Assembly: GCF_005221325.1 (NCBI RefSeq)
Contig: NZ_CP039890.1
Coordinates: forward strand, 1-64,000
Direction: 5' to 3'
Source: Agrobacterium tumefaciens
GTDB lineage: Bacteria; Pseudomonadota; Alphaproteobacteria; Rhizobiales; Rhizobiaceae
Length of the DNA: 64,000 nt
Shown: positions 51,001 through 58,518 of the stretch, in pieces
Layout: every line of letters begins with the position of its first letter
Position numbering within the stretch: the first letter of the stretch is position 1
Program-made: the position numbers and the translations under genes
Notes under the pieces: generated by a model
Told to the model about the DNA's origin: nothing
The model's input: only the letters and a program-made list of their open reading frames with translations
Databases searched by the model: none

Positions 51001-53619
51001 ATAATAGAATCTGTCGCCATCCTGCAGGTTTTCGAGCTGCATTTCGAAGATCGCATTGAATGTCGAGCCGAGCATGCCCCCGAAGGGCATCTTCTTTTCG
51101 GCAAGGCCGCCAATCCACAGATCGATCAGGTTGAGGCCCGTTTCCACACCTGCCCATGTCCCTGTGCTGGTGAGATAGGAAACGCGGTCCGCAGGGGCAC
51201 CGGCACCGCCCATAACGAGCGCGGTCGCAGCCGCACGCTTTCCGGCCAGCGTGGATTCGCCGGTGATTGTTCCGTGCGTGCCATAGGCTGCAATGAAGTT
51301 GATTACGGATGCGGAGTTTTTCAGATTGGCGGCAAAATCAACCCAGTTGTCATAGGGCTTCAGGAATGTGGAGCCGCTTGCCGCGTACAATTGCGCACGG
51401 GCGTCGTTGAGCGAAGGCACGCCCGTATCGCGGCCGCGAGCAATGTTGATCGCGCCGAGATCCAGCGGCAGACCAAGCAGATTGTTGCGCAGGGAGCTGA
51501 CGATAAATTCGTCGATTTCATTCCCATGCTCGACGACCATGCCACGCACGATCGCGCCAGCGGCCTGATCTGCACTGATGGTGCTGTTGAGATCAAAGGC
51601 GACCGGATTGAGGAAAGCCTCGATGAGATCGAGCTCAGGTTCGGTCGCTGGCGTCTCCGTACCATCCGCGTTCAGGAAAACGCGTGGCATACCGTCGGTC
51701 AGCATCGAGTGTCCAAAGCGGTAAACGGTATGGGCAAATTCCGCGAAGATCGACGGATTGACGTCCGTGACCGAGTTGAAAACAAAGACATCGATCGCGG
51801 GCTGAATCTTGCGCGCGAACTCTTCAAACACGAGGTGCTGGTACTGCATCTCGGTTGCGAACCTGGCTGCTTGGAACATGCGCTCGCCGTCCCAGTTCAG
51901 GCTTTGTGCATAAGCAAGCTGATCGATCGCAGGACGATCTTCAAAGTCAGCGGGGAGGCCGCCGATATCTGTCGCCAGCCATTCGTTGATGAAAGCGATA
52001 TTGCCGCTTTGCAGGATCGTCAGCATCTGGGAGTCGACCTGACGATTGTGCTCGGAATGGAAGATATGATGGACTGCGGTTAGACCGATGTTCTCGTTAC
52101 CGCGGCCATCACCTGTGATGAAATGCCGTGCGAGCAGCTCATCGTCATAAACACCCGATGCGAGGGGGCCACTGCTGACGACACCGTCGGCGTCCGCAGT
52201 TTTCAGAGCGCCAGTCTGGCTGTTAAATGGATTGGCGTTGTGCGCAATGTCGTCCAGGAAGGCATGGCCGGTACGTAACGCCAGCGAGGCGAACGTGTTT
52301 ATAGGCGTTGACGGTGTGCCGGAGACGACTGCATCGTCTGCTGTGTTTGGAATGCCGTCTGCACCGATACCCGTCACAACCTGCGCATAACCTGTCACCG
52401 GATGGGGGATAAAATTGCCGTATTGATCGGTGCGGATAAGAGGCAGGTTGACGACATCCGCATCACTCAACTGAATACCGAGGTACTGAAGAGCGTTGGC
52501 CTTGATATCCGCCCATGTCGGAAGGCCACCGTGTGTTCCCGCGGGAGAACCTGCCGGGGGAGGGCCATCAAGCAAACGTCCGGTCGCGACGGTGACGCCT
52601 CCAACGGTTGCGTATTCACGCAGGAAAACCTGATGCGACGGATGCGAGGTGTAGGTTTGGTTCTGATCAACGAACGGAGTTGTCGTGTTACGGGCCTCGT
52701 GATGCGTATCGTCGGCCGTCCCCATAACCCCGTCTGCACCGGGACCATCGACAGGGTCTGCTCTGGTGATGACCATGAATCGCAGGCTAGGAGGCAGGTC
52801 GTCGGGCGTACCGGCAATGCCATCGGCGCCGAGGACAAGGGGATCGTCCGCCTGTAGTGGAATGAATACTGAGCCGTTGTTACCCTTGCTGATCAGGTCG
52901 AGGCCATGGTCGAAGAACTGGCCGAAGAATGTCATCCACGCATTGAACGGCGCCGAGAGGCCTTCGTCAGGTGCGATGTTCGGGATCGAAGCAAGGTCGG
53001 CATTGGTGAGGTATACACCGTTCGTGCCTAGAGGTTCTCCAGGCGCCACGGGCACCATTCCAGGGTTAGCCTCCTCCCACGCCGCAACCGCCAGAGGGTT
53101 GTTGAACCAGGCCGATACTGCAGCCGGATTATTGATGCTCATGTCGGAAATGAGGTTCGAGATGATGCGCGGATCCGCGTCGGCAACGTTTCCTGTATGA
53201 CCGCCATTTGTTCCGGAAGGTGCGCCAACGACACTGTAGTCGGTGTTCGTTACGACGGCCGGGCCGCCGAGTGACATCGTGTCGCCATCGGCATCGTTGC
53301 GGAAATTCGGATCGAGCGCACGCGGCATGGCCTGGTCGGCAGCCCCCCAAAGTTCCCGGCCTGCCACGATATTGTTATAGGTGCCGTCGACGGTACGAAG
53401 TCCAACTGGCACATGGGGATCGGGAATGGCGCGAGGCGTTGCTGCGTTTCCGAGATAGACACCGGTCACAGCATCATACTGTGTCCGGTCGGAAATCACT
53501 GTTCCATCAGGGTTGAGCCGGATTTCAGTGAGTGGCACACCGGACGCGTGGACTTCTGCGACTTTGATCTGATGAAGAACAAATGCCAAGTCAGCCTGGT
53601 TGAGTGTGAAAGCAGCCAT
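45064..53619 (-). CDS. Giant secreted protein with two animal-type haem peroxidase domains and RTX repeats
   Basis: 2851 residues from MAAFTLNQADL (ATG 53619, GGAGGGG upstream). Two animal-type peroxidase domains are visible. The first has GQFFDHGLD (distal His, near residue 237), GDGRGNE and YRFGHS (proximal His, near 634). The second has GQYFDHGLD (near 1908), GDGRANE and YRVGHS (near 2183). Between them are RTX repeats, an Ig-like domain (FQWQTSINGTTW) and more RTX. After the second comes an Asp/Glu/Asn-rich linker (about 2465-2548), then RTX repeats and a type I secretion signal. Similar rhizosphere proteins are Ca-binding secreted peroxidases (PehA of Pseudomonas putida). Confidence 0.93.
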   Translation of the reverse strand: MAAFTLNQADLAFVLHQIKVAEVHASGVPLTEIRLNPDGTVISDRTQYDAVTGVYLGNAATPRAIPDPHVPVGLRTVDGTYNNIVAGRELWGAADQAMPRALDPNFRNDADGDTMSLGGPAVVTNTDYSVVGAPSGTNGGHTGNVADADPRIISNLISDMSINNPAAVSAWFNNPLAVAAWEEANPGMVPVAPGEPLGTNGVYLTNADLASIPNIAPDEGLSAPFNAWMTFFGQFFDHGLDLISKGNNGSVFIPLQADDPLVLGADGIAGTPDDLPPSLRFMVITRADPVDGPGADGVMGTADDTHHEARNTTTPFVDQNQTYTSHPSHQVFLREYATVGGVTVATGRLLDGPPPAGSPAGTHGGLPTWADIKANALQYLGIQLSDADVVNLPLIRTDQYGNFIPHPVTGYAQVVTGIGADGIPNTADDAVVSGTPSTPINTFASLALRTGHAFLDDIAHNANPFNSQTGALKTADADGVVSSGPLASGVYDDELLARHFITGDGRGNENIGLTAVHHIFHSEHNRQVDSQMLTILQSGNIAFINEWLATDIGGLPADFEDRPAIDQLAYAQSLNWDGERMFQAARFATEMQYQHLVFEEFARKIQPAIDVFVFNSVTDVNPSIFAEFAHTVYRFGHSMLTDGMPRVFLNADGTETPATEPELDLIEAFLNPVAFDLNSTISADQAAGAIVRGMVVEHGNEIDEFIVSSLRNNLLGLPLDLGAINIARGRDTGVPSLNDARAQLYAASGSTFLKPYDNWVDFAANLKNSASVINFIAAYGTHGTITGESTLAGKRAAATALVMGGAGAPADRVSYLTSTGTWAGVETGLNLIDLWIGGLAEKKMPFGGMLGSTFNAIFEMQLENLQDGDRFYYLTRTQGQNFLNMLEQNSFAKMIMANTDIAQPGADGIRGTADDIIARHLGVDVFADYDFVLEINKANQVGEDPVGDDPIMAALGLGKVQRDDLSTADVDESVADTSANQSGSTGHYLRFTGGEHVVVGGTIGNDTIITDFGDDGIWGDAGDDRIESGAGVDLVNGGAGNDIITDSGDTGDFVKGDEGDDVIANSNGMDIVMGGTGKDVVFVGVDDTEVFGGDGDDFILGGDGVDMLMGNEGDDWIEAGGGFDTTAGDNSELFFNSSIVGHDVMFAGNEEHDFDAESGDDIMVQGESVMRNEGMFGFDWAIFKDVEMDAYADMRIPIFTTEQEDILRNRFDKTEALSGWNYNDTLLGDDRVFGDVVPGDTVATTEGIFFNDGLTQAGVDRIEGLRELLGNLIAAAPASGNLEAITAFDRGNILLGGAGSDSLRGNGGDDFLDGDAWLNVRIRITPAGAENTDGNQIATVDSLKHVFTEDENPAWAGKSLFELMISRTIVPSQLHIVREIVSSTTPLAGDDTAEFNDIRANYTIVRNGDGSFTVTHNTVSNVVDPLTERNLVSDGVDTLRNIEAARFSDGIEVALVNRAATGVPVISDTSPTETQTLTANTSDIADANGLGTFSFQWQTSINGTTWTNVGANSASFTPQQAHVGQQVRVVVSFVDGFGSAEQVVSAATQVVGDVINGTNAANTINGTAGADIITGNGGNDIVNAMGGDDVINWSALPPHGRDRVDGGTEGFDGDTFSIQGSPLAETFRVYTRAAAISAGMSGIAAGTEIVITRNGTNNASIIAELTEIEEILINTGAGNDTVLAIGNFSPTNLSFNTITINGGADDETVNISGLMSAHRILFRSNGGDDTIVGTLRPQDVVELAPGQQLSSYTLVDNGNGTKSFSNGTHSITFTGSVVPQFQEATSGEDGDDISGHFEYTPSDLAGLKALVNGLSPNDGDDPVPTGVRTLSGHGNNAADPDAGAVDTPFIRITQSHYGEPDAFGNSAINPIFDGLDPRNISNILGAQEANLPKADANIFFMAFGQYFDHGLDFLGKGGNGTIQIGAPGNGAPGSGNPADLTRATVAYYDDGVPQHINKTSPFVDQNQAYGSNDLVGQFLREGDGSGGLGAHLLQGGADPSNPNFKLMPTLRDLILHHWENDTVFHSPTLAGGQASFRSYFPGLVTAGVINEAIISGLASDFMGSTHALLLDTNPYISLLDHYVAGDGRANENIALTSMHTIWARNHNFHVEGLEAAGFDGTAEELFQAAKMLNEAEYQRVVFTEFADKLIGGIRGDGDHGFSEYNPNATAAISHEFAAAVYRVGHSLIGQTMTVLDEDGNPTQVALFDAFLNPTNDPSAFKLPLSTLAQYGYVPQEGYEQLGVSAILGGIATQPAEAVDFNIVDAVRNDLVRINADLFAFNVARGWDVGLGTLNQVRMDLAASTDPYVAEALGYAGTMTAYTSWEDFQSRNGLSDTVIAQFRQAYPDLVLEAGEIDAFRAINPDIEIAMQPNGTGIVKGIDRVDLWVGGLAEKHINGGMVGQTFWVVLQEQFDRLQEADRFYYTERFDDFDFYENFIDGQEFADIIARNTGLTNLDEDIFSPNVQDNEEEEEDDDNNNDDDDDDDDDGGANGGGDDDNEEEEEEEDDGEDDNNDDDDDDGDDDDSGSGDDDDDDDTCSHDDDDDDGPVVSVPIAALALIGTAAGEVLAGQAGDDTILAGGGSDVLSGDAGSDILRGEDGDDVIVAAAGNDVASGGIGDDELHGGAGHDVLFGNNGADLLFGDSGNDTIEGGAGDDQAWGGDGDDIVLATASDGNDRYWGDGGKDTLDYSVATTNVTVDLGTGLMGHGTAVSATTGNDTFYGFENFVGGSGHDVITASNAANVMDGGLGNDTFRFTTTSAANGDSIYGFQPGDKIDFSAIDANTGVAGKQTFTINSPASLTATGGIAITHEVRDGEDFTVIRGHTDADGNADFELAVSGKHHLTNNDFTGVS
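45975..46235 (-). repeat. Trinucleotide-repeat tract encoding a hyperacidic linker
   Basis: About 250 bp of nearly pure GTC/ATC/CTC/TTC-type triplets on the plus strand, encoding a stretch of Asp, Glu and Asn with short Gly and Ser breaks and one TCSH. It separates the second peroxidase domain from the terminal RTX block. Such tracts are prone to length change by slippage and can bind divalent cations. Confidence 0.9.
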
Positions 53620-53682
53620 TTTCCCCTCCAAAAGCGCCAGTGCGCTAAAACGCCGTTACATTGATGGAGGCTTTGAAAGGTC

Positions 53683-53706
53683 TTGATTGGCCCTCAGCCC
53701 AATCAA
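53683..53706. promoter_or_regulatory. Inverted repeat in the peroxidase upstream region
   Basis: TTGATTGG (53683-53690) and CCAATCAA (53699-53706), a perfect 8-bp dyad with an 8-bp spacer, 64 bp upstream of the peroxidase start. The 369-bp gap 53620-53988 separates the divergent peroxidase and histidine-kinase genes. The dyad is a candidate site for the NarL-type response regulator or the PraR-like repressor nearby. Confidence 0.5.
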
Positions 53707-53988
53707 CATATCTTCCCCTTACAAGAAGAAGGTCCCCTTAGCCCTCATGATCACAGGTTGCAGGAAACGCTTGCTTTGTGACACTTCACATGGTCCAGTT
53801 CTTTCATGCCCCTTCGTCGGAGTGGACATCGGACTTTGGTCTGAGAAGTTCAGCCCTTGCTACGCGTCAGATTGCAACGATAACGAATTGCACACTCTGG
53901 ACTGCAAAAATCGCCGCATGTTCGGTGAAATTAATTAAAAGTCAGACTTTCGAGACCACATTGGTGAAAACGACCTGCGAGTTCACAA

Positions 53989-55476
53989 ATGAGATCTTCG
54001 CCACCGAACGAGACCGATCCTGTCAAGAATCCGCCTTCTGAATTACCGGTGAAAGGGAAGCTTTCCTGGCGATCTTTACTCGAAAGATTTCGAGCCTTAC
54101 ATCTCTCAACACAATTCATGATCCTCATGTCTCCGATCATAATTGTCTTGATGTCATGTCTGACGCTGTGGGCTTCAGATCGCGTTGAACGCGCAATGCT
54201 CGCAGGGGCGGGTGGAGTAGGGGCACTTTATCTTGAGACCTTCGTGTCCCCTCTCATCGAGGAGGCTGACATCAGCAATGATGTGATCAATCCCGTCCTT
54301 GCCTCTCGTCTTGAGACACTTCTCGGCACGGGACCTCTTGGTCAGCATGTTCGCACGATCAAGCTCTGGAAGGCAGACGGCAGTATATTCTACTCGACAA
54401 ACAACCAGAAAATTGAACGTCCACGGGTATTCGACGAGTTGAAGGCCGCCCTGTCGGGTGAAATCGTCGTGTCCCGCACAGAGGTCGACAAACACGCCTA
54501 TACGGGCGATGAAAAACAGAACCTCCTGATCGAAGTCTATGCGCCGCTACTGCGCGACAAAAACGGCAAGATCATTCTTGTCGGAGAGTTTTATGAAGAG
54601 CCAAATTATCTCATCGGCGAGCTTCGTTCGGCTCAGCGTGGAACGTTCCTTATCGTTGCGGCTATCACGCTTCCAATGCTGGGACTTCTGTATCTTATTG
54701 CTCTAACGGCAAGTCGCCTTATCGTCCGGCAGAAGCATGCGATCGAAGCAAATCTTCTCAACGCTCTGGATTTATGGGAGCAGAACGACAAACTCAGAAA
54801 AGCGGCAGATTATGCCCGCCTTGAGGCCGGGAAGCTAAACGAGAAAATACTCGACCAGATTGGCAATGATCTTCACGATGGGCCGGTTCAGGTTTTAACA
54901 CTCATCAATCTTCGCTTGAGCGACATGGTCGCAGAGCAGCGAACGAGCGGAAAACCCGTCGACAAGGAACTCGAAAAGCTTCTCAGATTTGTTTCAAGCG
55001 TTTTGGTAGATCTCAGAAAGATCTCTGCAGGCCTGGCTTTGCCAGAGCTTGATGAGCTCAGCTTAAGTGAGACCATCAAGCTAGCTGTCGCGAGATATCG
55101 CGATCTCACAGCATTCCCTGTTGAGATGGATGGTCTGATACCGCACGAAGTATATAAGCCTCACCTCAACGTATGCGTATATCGCTTCATTCAAGAAGGG
55201 CTCATGAATGCATTCCGACACGCCTCGAGCAATAAGCAGAAAGTTCGCTACCGGATCCACGATAACAAGTTGATCGTTGTCGTGGCAGATCTCGGTGAAC
55301 GTGTCGTCCACACTGATCAAAAAGCAGCTGCGCGGGTGAAGCTTGGCATTACGAGCCAGAGGCGGCGCGTGAGATCATTTGGCGGAAAAATGCGTGTCTT
55401 CAGACGTCTGGCTGGCACGATTGTTGTCGCGGTTTTGCCGATCAATCAATTGTCGAGCCCGAATACAAGCGAATAA
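53989..55476 (+). CDS. Sensor histidine kinase, NarL/DegS-type (HisKA_3)
   Basis: 495 residues. Transmembrane helix 1 is at about 43-62 (FMILMSPIIIVLMSCLTLWA) and helix 2 at about 225-245 (GTFLIVAAITLPMLGLLYLIAL), enclosing a periplasmic sensor region of about 160 residues. A coiled linker leads to the HisKA_3 dimerisation box with the phosphorylated histidine in IGNDLHDGPVQVLTLINLRL. The ATP-binding domain has the N-box FIQEGLMNAFRHA; its G-box is weak (VVVADLGERV...GITSQRRRVRSFGG). The partner regulator is the converging gene at 55500. It is divergent from the peroxidase operon. Confidence 0.9.
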   Translation: MRSSPPNETDPVKNPPSELPVKGKLSWRSLLERFRALHLSTQFMILMSPIIIVLMSCLTLWASDRVERAMLAGAGGVGALYLETFVSPLIEEADISNDVINPVLASRLETLLGTGPLGQHVRTIKLWKADGSIFYSTNNQKIERPRVFDELKAALSGEIVVSRTEVDKHAYTGDEKQNLLIEVYAPLLRDKNGKIILVGEFYEEPNYLIGELRSAQRGTFLIVAAITLPMLGLLYLIALTASRLIVRQKHAIEANLLNALDLWEQNDKLRKAADYARLEAGKLNEKILDQIGNDLHDGPVQVLTLINLRLSDMVAEQRTSGKPVDKELEKLLRFVSSVLVDLRKISAGLALPELDELSLSETIKLAVARYRDLTAFPVEMDGLIPHEVYKPHLNVCVYRFIQEGLMNAFRHASSNKQKVRYRIHDNKLIVVVADLGERVVHTDQKAAARVKLGITSQRRRVRSFGGKMRVFRRLAGTIVVAVLPINQLSSPNTSE

Positions 55477-55499
55477 CCACATGACCTCGCTTGCTTGTT

Positions 55500-56171
55500 T
55501 CAGTTGAAAAGATCACTCGGCGTATTAATTTTCTGGGCAGCAAGTACGGCTTCAACCCTGTTGCGCACATCAAGCTTTTGCATGAGGATTGTCATGTAGT
55601 GTTTGACCGTCTTCTCACTGATGTCGAGACTATGGGCAATTTCGCGATTTGTCTGCCCTCTCATCAGATGGCCGACTATCTGCTCCTCCCGCGCACTGAG
55701 ACGTTTATTTTGCATCGCTTTTTGCCGCGCTTCTGCAGCTTTCATTGACATAATGACCTTCGTCGCAAAGCCAGGCGTCATGTATTTTTCGCCTTTGTGG
55801 GCGGCAATTATTGCTTCATGGAGGTCCGTAGAGCTACTTCCCTTGAGAACATATCCTGATACGCCGATATTGAGAGCCTTCACTGCGGTTTCGATACTGG
55901 AGGTAGCAGTGAAGATCACGACCTTGGTAGCGGACATCGTCTGGGTTATAACCTCAATCGCCGCCATAGAGTCGCCTGGCATGCTGAGATCTATGACGAT
56001 AACGTCGGGGGAGAGCTGCTCCGCGAGCTTGATGGCATCCACCGCATTGTGGCCTTCACCAACAATCTTGAGATCACTTTTGCCCGAATAAAGACTTACG
56101 AGCCCTTCGAGAAGTATAGGGTGATCGTCGACAAATGCTACTGATACAGGCGCGAACACTGGCAAAGACAT
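55500..56171 (-). CDS. NarL/LuxR-type response regulator
   Basis: 223 residues. The receiver domain (VAFVDDHPILLEGLVSLYSG, phosphoacceptor in DVIVIDLSMPGDS, K in IFTAT...GYVLKGSS) is followed by a LuxR-type HTH (LSAREEQIVGHLMRGQTNREIAHSLDISEKTVKHYMTILMQKLDVRNRVEAVL). It is tail-to-tail with the kinase gene, 23 bp apart, so the two form a two-component pair despite opposite strands. Regulation of the adjacent secretion operon is a reasonable inference. Confidence 0.92.
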   Translation of the reverse strand: MSLPVFAPVSVAFVDDHPILLEGLVSLYSGKSDLKIVGEGHNAVDAIKLAEQLSPDVIVIDLSMPGDSMAAIEVITQTMSATKVVIFTATSSIETAVKALNIGVSGYVLKGSSSTDLHEAIIAAHKGEKYMTPGFATKVIMSMKAAEARQKAMQNKRLSAREEQIVGHLMRGQTNREIAHSLDISEKTVKHYMTILMQKLDVRNRVEAVLAAQKINTPSDLFN

Positions 56172-56620
56172 TTATCAACCCCCACGTTTATTCAGGCTGT
56201 AAACGTACCACAATAGAATTGCTCTAAACAACTTGCTATAAATGAAGATGTCTCGGGAAAACTTTGGGCCTAAAGTATTAGTAGGATTAGCCCTTTCGAA
56301 TTACAGGACCAAAAATATCTAGGCCATCCTCGCCAGACGCGGCGGCGTTGAAATAAGAAAAGGCGAAATTAGAAAATGACGACCGGAGTTGGTGTAAGGC
56401 AACTTTAGTCCGAGGGTGTGCCGCCGTTTTTCGAAAGTCGTTATGCGGTACAATTTGTCACATTCAAGGCCGCCGAAGCATCACATCAAGTGCCCTCACT
56501 CACGGCAAAGATTTTCCGAGACCCAGCTTCAGCCAACTGGACACAGTCGCGCGCTCCGACAGAGCGACCCACCAGAAGCTCCGCCAAATCGCGTATACAG
56601 TAAGCAGTCGTCTGTTTCAG
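56172..56620. other. Gene-free region upstream of the response regulator
   Basis: About 450 bp, AT-rich next to the regulator start. A near-palindrome CTTTGGGCCTAAAG (about 56263-56276) lies about 95 bp upstream of the start and could be a regulatory site. No credible gene is seen in the rest. Confidence 0.4.
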
Positions 56621-56836
56621 TTACGCCTGTGGCGCGGTCAACTTACCACATTCTTTGGGCGGGCTTGGTGTGACATTACAATCGTGCCGCCCATTGCGAA
56701 GACAATCATATGCACCGGCACGAAATGTCTCATCCAGGCCCTTCGACGGCCCTATCCAACCAAAAGCGATGGCTGATACGCCCAGAAATGCCAGAGCATT
56801 TAAAACCGCAAGTACGATAACGGAAGCTTTCTCCAT
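56621..56836 (-). CDS. Small membrane-anchored protein
   Basis: 71 residues starting MEKASVIVLAVLNALAFLGVSAIAFGWIGPSKG, a single N-terminal membrane helix or signal peptide. It is followed by a short polar tail with three cysteines (YDCLRNGRHDCN, PKECGK). The ATG at 56836 has GAGG upstream and fits better than the longer frame, whose first 58 residues lack any similarity. It is divergent from the PraR-like regulator gene. The function is unknown. Confidence 0.5.
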   Translation of the reverse strand: MEKASVIVLAVLNALAFLGVSAIAFGWIGPSKGLDETFRAGAYDCLRNGRHDCNVTPSPPKECGKLTAPQA

Positions 56837-57036
56837 ATGCCAGCCCTCTACCACCCATTGCGAACAATGCGCTCGAAGCAACACCTTGGCCAGTGCCAAT
56901 CGAAGATTTAACGACTCAGCACTCTCTTCTATAATTCCTTGTTGCAGTGCCGTCGGAATGAAGAGAATCTTTCTGACGACTTCTTGCAAGAAACGCGATC
57001 GCGTGGACAAACTAGTTTTGAGATTTGCATGTAAGG

Positions 57037-57459
57037 ATGACCAATTTGAAGGCTCAGAAGAAACAACCTAACGCCATCGATGTTCACGTCGGAGGACGCA
57101 TAAGGTTGCGACGTAAACTGAGCGGAATGAGTCAAGAACGCCTTGGTGAAGCTCTCGGAATCACCTTTCAGCAGATTCAGAAATATGAAAACGGCACGAA
57201 CCGCGTTGGCGCCAGTCGCCTCCAGAATATCGCTAACGTTTTGAATGTACCCATTTCGTTTTTCTTCGAGGATGCTCCGGGGACCGAAGGGGACGCTATC
57301 GACAATCTTAAAACTTTCTCCTCACTTGCGGATGGGCTCTTCCTGGCTTCAACGGAAGGGCTTCACCTCAATCAGGCGTTTCTAAAGATCAGAAACCCAG
57401 ATATTCGACGAAAGATTGTTGAGCTCGTAACCGCTCTTGCTGAGCAGGACAAAAAATGA
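57037..57459 (+). CDS. XRE-family HTH regulator, PraR-like
   Basis: About 140 residues. The sequence IDVHVGGRIRLRRKLSGMSQERLGEALGITFQQIQKYENGTNRVGASRLQNIANVLNVPISFFFEDAPG closely follows the HTH of the rhizobial PraR/PhrR-type repressors. PraR is known in Rhizobium leguminosarum to repress genes for secreted adhesins (rap, cad) and quorum sensing. This gene lies beside a type I secretion locus with RTX/cadherin proteins, so regulation of it is plausible. The start is ATG 57037 or an upstream TTG (57025). Confidence 0.85.
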   Translation: MTNLKAQKKQPNAIDVHVGGRIRLRRKLSGMSQERLGEALGITFQQIQKYENGTNRVGASRLQNIANVLNVPISFFFEDAPGTEGDAIDNLKTFSSLADGLFLASTEGLHLNQAFLKIRNPDIRRKIVELVTALAEQDKK

Positions 57460-57527
57460 ATGATGCGCGTCTGCGCAACGTTATCTCACTGACATACTTA
57501 TTGAACCAAGCTGCACTGAGAGCTTAG

Positions 57528-57550
57528 CGGTTCGAATCCGTTCAAGAGCG
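57528..57550 (+). repeat. T-arm-like 19-bp repeat, copy 2
   Basis: GGTTCGAATCCGTTCAAGAGCG. Here the T-arm can fold (AGCGG/CCGTT around the TTCGAAT loop), unlike the copy at 36064. It stands between the PraR-like gene and the PIN toxin gene. No complete tRNA surrounds it. Confidence 0.55.
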
Positions 57551-57567
57551 TAAAGCTGCTGGCCGTT

Positions 57568-57999
57568 TTAGATTGCGGTGTGCCGGAGAGGATTGATGAT
57601 TTCGACCCCCTGAAAATCTCGCTCATTGTCGGTCACCACAATACAGCCATTGGACTGGGCAATGGCCGCGACAATCGTGTCCAATGCACTTCTTGGGCGG
57701 CCCGCCGCTTTTCCTTGTGCCATTAACTCCCCCCAGATGAGCGCGGCCTTTTCGTCGAACGAAAGTATGCGTCCTGCAAAGAGTGCGCGTGGCCCCTCAG
57801 TACCGGCAAACCAGGTTTCGAGAGCGGCACGCTTCTTGCCCGCCGGCTTCTCCAGAATTCCTCGGTGTACTTCAGCGATGGTGAGCGATGCGATGAATAA
57901 GTCAGCGTCAGCTTGCTCCGCCATCCATATTAGTAGTGACGCTGACGGTTCGGGCTTTATAATGTTGCTAAGAATATTCGTGTCGAGCAGATAACGCAT
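57568..57999 (-). CDS. vapC: VapC-type PIN-domain toxin
   Basis: 143 residues of FitB/VapC type. Active-site acids: D in MRYLLDTNILSNII, E in FIASLTIAEVHRGI, D in PRSALDTIVAAIA, and the final VVTDNERDFQGVEIINPL. It is expected to cut RNA when freed from its antitoxin. The ATG overlaps the antitoxin stop (TAATG), so the two are coupled. It lies just inside the left attachment-like repeat of the integrase element or next to it. Confidence 0.92.
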   Translation of the reverse strand: MRYLLDTNILSNIIKPEPSASLLIWMAEQADADLFIASLTIAEVHRGILEKPAGKKRAALETWFAGTEGPRALFAGRILSFDEKAALIWGELMAQGKAAGRPRSALDTIVAAIAQSNGCIVVTDNERDFQGVEIINPLRHTAI

Positions 58000-58298
58000 T
58001 ACAAATCGATCTCTCGACCTCCTTCGCGGGAACGTGAGATTTCGAGTTCTGCTCCAACAAGGGGCGATCGGCGGAGAGCTGCAAGGATACCCCCTCTTAT
58101 AGGCGGCTCTCCGGCAAGCGTTTCGCTCACGACGGCGCGCAAGCTGGCTGCTTCCGGGCCATCTTCCGCTAACCGGCGCGCTAATGATCTGATCAGGCTC
58201 CGGTCGCTATCCCGTCCGAGCACCTCGAAACGAGCAAGGCCGCGGTCGCCTAGGCGGCTCCTATAGTTTTGAATTGCACGTGTCTGAGAACTTGCCAT
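57999..58298 (-). CDS. vapB: Antitoxin of the vapC-type pair
   Basis: 99 residues from MASSQTRAIQNYRSRLGDRGLARFEVLGRDSDRSLIRSLARRLAEDGPEAASLR. The start at 58298 is set by GGAGGG just upstream. The N-terminal half should bind DNA and the Arg/Glu-rich tail the toxin. A perfect palindrome lies directly upstream of the ribosome-binding site, fitting autoregulation. The sequence type (small basic protein with RSLARRL) is often found before PIN toxins in rhizobia. Confidence 0.85.
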   Translation of the reverse strand: MASSQTRAIQNYRSRLGDRGLARFEVLGRDSDRSLIRSLARRLAEDGPEAASLRAVVSETLAGEPPIRGGILAALRRSPLVGAELEISRSREGGREIDL

Positions 58299-58308
58299 CG
58301 AACCCTCC

Positions 58309-58320
58309 GGATATATATCC
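58309..58320. promoter_or_regulatory. Palindromic operator of the vapBC-type operon
   Basis: GGATATATATCC, a perfect 12-bp palindrome adjoining the antitoxin ribosome-binding site (CCCTCC on the plus strand, 58303-58308). It is the likely autoregulatory site for the toxin-antitoxin complex. Confidence 0.6.
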
Positions 58321-58414
58321 AGTAATGTAGCGGCAGACGTATTCTTCTGCAAGTGTTATTGGACCTAATGTTGAATGCATGGGGCGTGAACTAGCTGAGG
58401 AAAATTGCGGGGTT

Positions 58415-58440
58415 GACGGTTCGATTCCCATCAAGGCGGA
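58415..58440 (+). repeat. Attachment-like repeat, left copy
   Basis: GGTTCGATTCCCATCAAGGCG at 58418-58438 (about) matches the copy at 62149 with one mismatch. The two flank the large tyrosine recombinase and a toxin-antitoxin pair, in the same orientation. It resembles a tRNA 3' end but does not fold as a T-arm. Confidence 0.55.
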
Positions 58441-58518
58441 GACGATAAGTAGTGTCCCAGACGGCTGCGGACATTTTGCGCATATGCCTGCAATGGCCTG
58501 AGCGACGCATCCAACATA

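Noticed and set aside
50164..52083. A 639-codon plus-strand frame opposite the peroxidase gene
   Set aside because: It is an antisense shadow of the large minus-strand coding sequence, produced by its GC-rich third positions; the minus strand encodes clear peroxidase motifs and the plus frame has no similarity.
57500..57560. Possible complete tRNA gene around the T-arm-like motif
   Set aside because: Only the T-arm can be folded; no acceptor, D-arm or anticodon arm of the right spacing is present.
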